Assembly (NCBI RefSeq): GCF_032854445.1
Contig: NC_088307.1
Coordinates: forward strand, 1,304,001-1,368,000
Reading direction: 5' to 3'
DNA from: Liolophura sinensis
Taxonomy: Eukaryota > Mollusca > Polyplacophora > Chitonida > Chitonidae
DNA: 64,000 bases
In this document: positions 23,331 to 32,300 of the stretch, piece by piece
Numbering within the stretch: position 1 is the stretch's first letter
How the letters are laid out: every line of letters starts with the position of its first letter
Made by a program: the position numbers and the translations under genes
Notes under the pieces: model-generated
What the model was told of the DNA's origin: nothing
Databases searched by the model: none
Seen by the model: the letters and a program-made list of their open reading frames with translations, nothing else

Positions 23331-26300
23331 TGTGACTGGAGCAGGCTGTCCTTTTTTCCACTTTATGACCTACACTTCGCGTTAGAGCATGTTTGGGGCT
23401 TTATAAGTCACATGCTTGCCAAACGAGAAAAAGGAGAAGAAACAGAACTAAAAAAAAATAGTAAAACAGAACTAAACAAGGAAGTATCCTTACGAGTGTG
23501 TCACTCACAGCTATATTCCGGTTAGCTTGTTGAAGTGCACAATTTTTTGCTCTGGGACCCATTCCCCGCCTTACCATACCAGTTCCATAGCGCGACGAAA
23601 TAATGGATGTACGATATACGTTCTTAGAACTATCAGCGGTAAAAAGACTTTTGATTTACACATAGCAATAAAGAACTCCTGCTTTCTTCCAACCTGTCGC
23701 CTGCGTTCAGCTAATTGTAAAATCTCTCATGCTTATTACTAACATTGCTTTTCGTTAGTGACACGTAACACGACGAACTTCACAAACTGATGTTTGGAGC
23801 CAATATCATCGGTTGGAAGAAGTTAGAATATTCGTTTCTAATTCATAATGTTAATTTCCATACAACTTTGTCTTTGAGACGAATATTTCATTTCAACCAT
23901 AACTCTAGTGTATGAAGCACGTATGAGTGATTTTAAAAAAGCCAATTTGAAATATAGATGGCAAGTTAAATGAAACAGACTATAGCCCAGCTCTGTAACG
24001 AATTGTCCGGAAAAACAACCAGCCCATTTGAAGATTCGAATCCAGCGTGTTTCGCCTTCTAAAGGCCTCGGCCTTAGGTCAGCATGTTTCTCAGGTGCGG
24101 ATTAGCAGCAGAGCTTTTCTCAGCACTGGCTGGCTCTTTCTTTCATTTAACCGAGCTGTTGTGACCTATGTGGTATGGTTTTCAGTATCTATATCAGTCG
24201 AAAATCTAGTAAATTACATTAAATTACAGTAAATCAAATTAAAATTCTAGCCACTACAAGAGTACAACTAAGCACATTACAGATAGCTACATGAAGATGT
24301 CAAGGGCGCCCTTCTCACCATTCTCCCAGGTCGCCTTGCTTTATGATGACGTCATCTTTCTGTTTGGTAATGAACCGACAATTCCGGATGATATCTTTCA
24401 GAAAATCTGCAGAGAAGAAAAAAATTTTTGATAATAAAGAGTAATAAAGTATTTTATTTTATTTATTTATATATTTATACATTTATTTTTTTATTTGACT
24501 GCTGTTTTACGTCGTACTCAAGAATATTTCACTTTTACGACCGCAGCCAGCATTATGGTGGGAGTCACACGGGCAGAGCCCGAGGTAAAGCCATGACCAT
24601 CCGCAGAATGATGACAAACCTCCTAACGTAATGCCGGCGAAGAAGTCAGCATGAGCTGGACTAGAACTGACAGAGGCCGCACTAATGAGAGGCTTTTGGA
24701 TCCTTCTAACCCCGTCGACCACAGAGGTCCCGGCAGTAAAAGAAGAAGAATTTTGCATAGAGATGATGATATTAGACAACTTCGTTTGCTTTGTGTTTGA
24801 GTCCCACGGAGTGAGCATACACAAGTGTGGTGTAAACATGAGCTTTGTGCGCATTTTATAAGCCTTGTTAAAAGCTGACACATTTGTAGCAACACTTTCG
24901 AGGAAAACGAATGTGTGTACAAATAAAATACAATTGAGTACTCATGAATTAGGTGATAAACCTGTTTATTTCTTGTTGTTGTTGTTTTTTTGTTTGTTTG
25001 TTTTGTTTGTTTCTTTGGGTCACAAAGCCGGTGTTGCCTTGCACTTGGAATCTTTTTTAAATCAACAGGTTAAACGATAAGGATGTCAACATTTTGACTG
25101 ACAAATCAACCGACCGACCGACTTACAGACAAATAAAAAATCAGACCGAATCACAGGCAAACTAACCGATCGACTTACAGGCATACCTACAGACAGAAAG
25201 ATACATAAACAGACACACAGACCGACCAACCGATTTACAGACAGACCTACAGACAGACAAATACACAGACCGACCGATCGACTTACAGACAGACACACAG
25301 GCAACCAGACCGATAAACAAGCCGACCGACGACCAATTTACAGTCAGATAAACAAACAGACAGACACACAGATCGAACGATCGACTTACAGACAGACAGA
25401 GAAAGAGACAGACACACAGGCCGAGCAAACCGATGCGCAGGCCGATCGACCGACCGACTTAGAGATAAACAAACAAACAGACCGACACTCAGGGCGACCA
25501 AGCAACCGACAGACTAGCAGACAGGATTGCATACAGAAACACACACCGACCGTTCGACTTAGATACAGACAGAGAAACACACAGATACACGGACCCACAG
25601 ACCGGCCGACTTACAGACAAAAAGACAAGCAGACAGGTCTACAGACGGATCGACTTACAGACAAAGATACAGACAGATAGATAGACCGACCGACTGACCG
25701 ACTTACAGACAAACAGGCTGCTTATCGTGGCTAGGTAGAAAGGTTCGATAATTATCTCTGTCTGTTTGATTCATGTGTTTAGCCGCACCTGCATTCGTAG
25801 CGGGGTTTATGGCTCGTTGCAAGATTTTTGTAATCAGAAAGTTCATAATTTAGTAGCGCAAATTTCCGACATCAAATTTATACGGTAAGAAACCACCCAA
25901 TTTATCAAATGTTTCCTTATGACACTCTATTGGATAAATTTCGACATACGAGTTGTAATAGCTCTGTAGGGCTGTGACCTACATACTATCACAGCCCTGT
26001 CCTGTTCCATAAGCTTACCTTGAACACCTCTGTACCTCCTTTGCTGGCTTCAACATACTACTGCTAGGCATCAAATAATGTGTTTGTCCATAGTCATGGT
26101 CGTTTCAGCCATCAGTTCCAGGCAGGTGTTCCCATGTGTCATTAGGCTATTAATAAATCCACACAAGTATGAGACTAGTGGAAACTGAATAAATTCTAAC
26201 TCCAACCGCCATAATTGAATGCATACTCCTCACAGTCCATACAAGGGAGATAACTACTGACATTACTGTTTAGCTAGTATATTTTGTACATCTTTTTTAA

Positions 26301-29300
26301 TATATTCTTTAATTGTTTGAGAATTTTTTTTATTCATCAATGTTAATAATGGGTTCCTTCTATGTCATCACTGCTGAGGCTGATCCTGAACAATTAGCCA
26401 GTTTGCGTGTCAGAAGGTCTAACGTTTCACTGTGAGGAGTATGCATTCAAACATGGCGGTTGAAGCTAAGATTTATCCAGTTTCCACTAGTTTCATGCTT
26501 TCGTGGATTTCTTAGTGATGTCACTACGGAGCGCCTACCTGGTATTGATAACTGAGAGGACTATGACTTCGGACAAACACATAATTTAGTGCCCAGGGGT
26601 AGTATATTAAAGCCAGCAAGGGAAGAACAGAGGTGTTCAAGGTAAGCTTATGGAACAAGTGATAGTATAAGTAACCACAACCCTACAGAGCTTAAAGCTG
26701 TAGATACTTTCATAGTGCTAAGATATCCAACACTTTTAGCCTGAAGGCGAAATTTTTGCAAAATCCAGTATGTCAGTGGCTTGTTCAAACTCGCCTGTTG
26801 TACAACAGGTATTACCCCGTTACACAGGAGTGGAGTATATCTACAGTTAATATACATCGGTTTTAATTTCAACACAGGATTACTCTGCGCTTGCCAGGGT
26901 CTGATAAAACAGTAATAAAACATGACTTTAGTCCGATTACCCAACGTGTAGGTAAATACATTACCCAGCGAATGTGGGCCGACTGTGACAAGCCATATGT
27001 CAACAGTGGAGGTGACTTCACCAGGTGTTATATGAACGATGAAGATTTCAAGGTGTATCGTCTTACATTACAATGTGAACCAAACCACCTGACTCCAGAC
27101 GTGTATTCAGTTAAACTAGTCACAATATTAAGTATAGATTTAGAGCTAATTCGTTGAGCAATAAGAGTAGAAATTGTATCAGATTCGCGTTGACATACGT
27201 TTTCGCGTAAGTGTTATTAGCTAGAAGATAGATGATAGAAGTCAGGCTTCCAGCTTTGATTCAATTGAAATTTCTTTATTATGGACCTCATCGCAAATTT
27301 ATATGATATGCACGTATATGTAATATAATAAAACACATATAGTGCAGAGAGTAAAACCAGAGCAGTGACGACAGTCTGATAGCTGGCAATTGGCAATTGG
27401 TCAAACGTAACCTGTGAAAATCGGCCTCTTGTCAGCTTACCTCAGTTAGGGTTTTATTCTAACTGCGTATTGAAACTGTTAAGTGGTAGCAAATAACACG
27501 CCCCTTGCACCAAGGATTAAGAACAGTGAGGTAAAAATGCAGTCATGTTGTCTACAATTTATAAGGCGTCACTAGTCCAGAATTACTCAAAGTGCTGTGC
27601 CTTTGTCGTCATAGGTCTATGACTGAAAAATTGTTAAGTACGACATTGAACCCTAAGCTCTGACTCACTCACTCAAAATGCTGTGTTGTCATCACATTTA
27701 CCATACGATAACACTAAATGCTGTGTTGTCATCACATTTACCATACGATAACACTAAATGCTGGGTTGTCATCACATTTACCATTCGATAACACTAAATG
27801 CTGTGTTGTCATCACATTTACCATACTATAACACTAAATGCTGTGTTGTCATCACATTTACCATACGATAACACTAAATGCTGGGTTGTCATCACATTTA
27901 CCATTCGATAACACTAAATGCTGGGTTGTCATCACATTTACCATATGATAACACTAAATGCTGTGTTGTCATCACATTTACCATTCGATAACACTAAATG
28001 CCGTGTTGTCATCACATTTACCATGCGATAACACTAAATGTTGGGTTGTCATCACATGTACCATACGATAACACTAAATGCTGGGTTGTCATCACATTTG
28101 CCATGCGAAAGTACCACCGTGTAACTACATGTACCACGCTGACGTAATGCCTCTATTAATGCTGGCTTAAGTAGAGTATATGTATATAGAGAATGTATCA
28201 CAGTAAATATACTGTAGGCATTTTTTTCTCGCATCGCTTTCTGACCTTACAGCTCGTTAACTACGGTCGCATAGCCTGGGTCATTGGTGCATATACGTCC
28301 CCTAACCCTGTCAACATGGTTTCATTTATACTTCTAGCTACAACTTGAGATCTGTTCTGTCAACTGAGGTACAAAAAGTCTACACTTCAAGTACATCAAA
28401 ATGTTTAGAAGTTTAGAATGTAGCAATGTCATATAACGAGTATATACCGAGTCGAAATGTCCCAGGTGTTTGTACACATAAACGCGGAGAAAAGTTTAAC
28501 CAGCATCAAGCAATTGTTGACATCCCAAACAAAAAGTCACCGGTTGGAGAGAGCTGAATGGACATTTGGCTTGAACGTCGAAGTCAACACCCATGCTTTA
28601 TCGTTCAGATCTAACCCGGTTACTACTCGAGCTGAGCGTTTATGGCGTGATCAAACATGAGCGCTTAGACGACATAAAGGTAATTACACGCTGGCTTGGA
28701 GGAATTTTATTCCAGATAAATGGCCATGACAGATTAATTAAGCTGGATGATCTGATTTATGTGCTGTAAATATGCGCTTATAATTCATGAACCGGACCGT
28801 TTTTATGTACTGTACAGGCCTGGTATATTTATGTAGGCGCACCGTATTTATGAGTTGTATCTCTGTATGTACTGTATATATGTACTGTATAAATGTGCTG
28901 TATTTCTACATCCTTCCTATGCAGAAAACAACTGCGATTAAATCCCCTACACGAAGTAAACCCATCCATAAGCTTCTGAATCCATGGCAATCAAATAGGT
29001 ATGGCAATGCACAACAAGTAAAGTACTGACCAAGTTTGCCATTTGACAAATTTGACATGGCTGTTTTCTTTTTCAGCCTGTGATAATTTACAACTAGCAC
29101 TGATATTTTATTTAATATGTTTATTTAATTCAAACGTCATATTTAGTCTGTTCATCGCCCTGTATGCGGGTCCCTTCTGTCCTGAATGAGCTGAAGTAAA
29201 TAAAACTGTTTCTAAAGGTGAAGCCATCAGCTAGTGTGTCAGGAATTAGGAAAGACATTAAATTCATAACCTTTCAACGAGACGGTGAAAATAAAAACTC

Positions 29301-32300
29301 GGACGCGTTGTCCGAACCGAAGACAAAGTTTGATTGCATACTGTTCCCGTGAGAGAATCAACTGTTTTCCACAAGCTTAAAATACAAACACATTTTCCCC
29401 TCCGATGTGTTAAAGATAAGGCTTACAGCACGAAGTACACTTTAATTGCTGAATGGGACATTATGCTTAATGTTAAGTCTTATATTGGACATGATGGTAT
29501 GCTCTTGTATGGTTTTGCACATACCTTGTTTAATGATTCGCAGGCTATTTTGTTAATGGGATGTAGGCCTACGCCGATGAGATCTGTGCACCTTTTCTTT
29601 TTGACGGCACTCTATATTATGCGATTTGTACTTAGACTTGGTAAAAGTCATGTGGTCATAAAAAAAAGAAACAACCAAAATCAGGTCAATATTGACTGTG
29701 GAAAGGTGGCTGCTATGAGCGAAATAAATGCTTTATGTTAGGAATTAAGATACATTTATATTGCTCTCCAAATCTGCACAGTATAGACGCATCGCGAGTG
29801 TACAGCCCATTATTTCTCCGCCATTCTCTCAAGCAGACCAGACTGTTTTTTGGGGATCCTTTCCACGACTAGAACTTCGGGCCACAGTTTGTGTCATGTT
29901 AATGACAACAATATCATAAGTATCATTTAACGGGACACATTTGGATGGACTAGTTGGGTCGATGCATATACCCAGATTCCGCGATTTATAAGCGCCTGAC
30001 TATGGCAGGTCGGACCGACCTACAGGAGGTTAGCATTGGCGTATTAAGGACTTCGAGAAAATAAATCTTATTCGTCGTCAAACTTATACGTGCAAGATGC
30101 TATGGAGGAGAGGTCAGTGTGTGAGACGCTTTCTACACTGACCCAGTCGGGTTATAATACAAAAACAATTAACGTGTCCGGAAATTTATGACTGCGAAAA
30201 AACACGAAGCTATTTCAGCATCTTGAATGCGTTACCATGTATTCACAGTCAGTACGGCACTTTGATTGTGTTACCACGTATTCACAGCCATAATAAAGCA
30301 TCATTTTACTGTAACAATATAAATGTTTTAGTACAGTGTGCGTCAGTATAAGTCAGACTAAACTAGAAATGAACTGTATTAATTAAAGTGATTTCTACGA
30401 ATAATCTCCTTGCACATTGCCTTTTAGCCCATGCATTTACAACGGAATATTGTACAACGTAAATAAAAGGAATTTTGTGTAGGAACCCACTGGTTCACAG
30501 AGGATACAATTCATCAAAGTTAAAGAGCAACTCTAGACTACCGAAGTCAAGAGATAAAAACCTTGTAACTGATGTCCGGAAACGGTTGTTCAAATTCTAC
30601 TACATTCTAGGCGCGTGGTAAGGTCTGCAAGCAACCTGTGGATGATTGTGGGTTTCACCCCGGGTTTCCTCCCACCATAATGCTGGCTGCCGTCGTGTAA
30701 GCGAAATATTCTTGAGTACGGCGTAAAACACCAATCAAATTAATATAGAAAAAAATAAAAAAATTTTAACAGTCTTTCTTTAACACATAAGATAACACTT
30801 CAGTCCTGACTAATGTATCGTGTGCATTTAAACATCTCGCTCCTGTATGAGCAGCAACAAATCTTTGGTGAGTTCAGTTACACTCGCCGGCTCCTACATG
30901 AGTAGCGACCTTGGTGAGTTCATTTACACTCGCCCTTTCCTGCATGAGTAGCGACCTTGGTGAGTTCATTTACACTCGCCGGCTCCTGCATGAGTAGCGA
31001 CCTAGGTGAGTTCATTTACACTCGCCGGCTCCTGCATGAGCAGCGACCTTGGTGAATTCATTTGCACTCACCGGCTATACCAACAGTAAAATCCTAGCAA
31101 CATAGACTGCATGAGCTCGGGTTCAACAAGAACCCACTGACATCTGGCCCAGGCTAGTTTCTTTAATGGATGTGGCCACTTTTGGATTTCATAAAGCGTT
31201 TTGTCGTTTTCAATTTCCACTAACAACGGACTCGGTGTCAGTTTGTATTAACCTTCCACCGTTTTATATCGGTGACGTAGTAGGCCGTTGTGTTAGGGGA
31301 CGACTGTTTCCGACAGGTGTCCCCATGATGGATGAAGGTGTATTGTCAACGGTCTCACAGTAACAAGGCTCACCTCGGGATATCTGGGCAGATTGGTTTA
31401 CTGCTTGTTCTTGAATTCCACGCCTCTACTGTATTGATTTTTTGTTTTTTGTTCCGCGTTTTTGTTTCGCGCTAAACCCAAAATCCGTTATAAGAGGAAA
31501 TCGATGTTTCATCGAAGCTATGGAATCCACAGAGTTCAATGACATCCATATGCCAGAAGCCAACGCAGCCTCATTAAGAACATGTCTATGTTCTGTCTGC
31601 AAAGCCAGGCGAGGTGGTTTTTATGGCGTTATGTTAAACGATAAACAGACAACCACAGCAGTGCTTGTCACATCTTATCCTGATTAAGCCAAGCGCATAG
31701 AGAATATCGGTGTATCGTGCGGTACTATAAAATCTTGCACTTGTTTGAAAGCGATCTATACTAGTGCTCAAAAGAAAGTATACACCAAAACAAATACATA
31801 AAAATCGCGCAAAGTAAAAAATTGAGAAATTATCCATGATGAGCCCTATTACCCGTGTAAACGCCGATCCATCCAGGGAACAAACTGGCCCAACAAAGCA
31901 AGATTTGCCTAAACTTAGCATAAAATCGAAAAATGGCCCTTCCACGTGTAACACGACATGAACGTGCATTTTGGCGGTATAAATGAGTCGACGGGAAACG
32001 TTAGGAACACAGTCGTCAGAAAAACACCAGAGGTATGCCACTTTTGAGCCAAGTTGAGCGAGAGAGAGCTGTCGGCATGGCCCAGCAAGGAGCGACCAAC
32101 GCCGCCATTGCCAGAACCTTTGGTTGCACAAGAGCAACTATCGTCAGACTTATGCAGCGACTCCGGCAGACAGGCGTTACATCCGACAGGCCTAGGAGCG
32201 GTCGACCACGCGTCACCACCCCCGCTGAAGATCGACACATCCGGACCATTCACCTCCGCAATCGGAACGTAACGGCAACGTCAACGGCGGCGACGGCACT

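Noticed and set aside
25086-25598. Ser/Val/Cys-rich membrane-like proteins on the minus strand
   Set aside because: Frames through a GACA/GACC simple repeat; composition explains the hydrophobicity.
29334-29741. 135-codon + strand frame
   Set aside because: No recognisable domain, no splice context, lies in an intron of another gene; length is within chance for this amount of AT-rich DNA.
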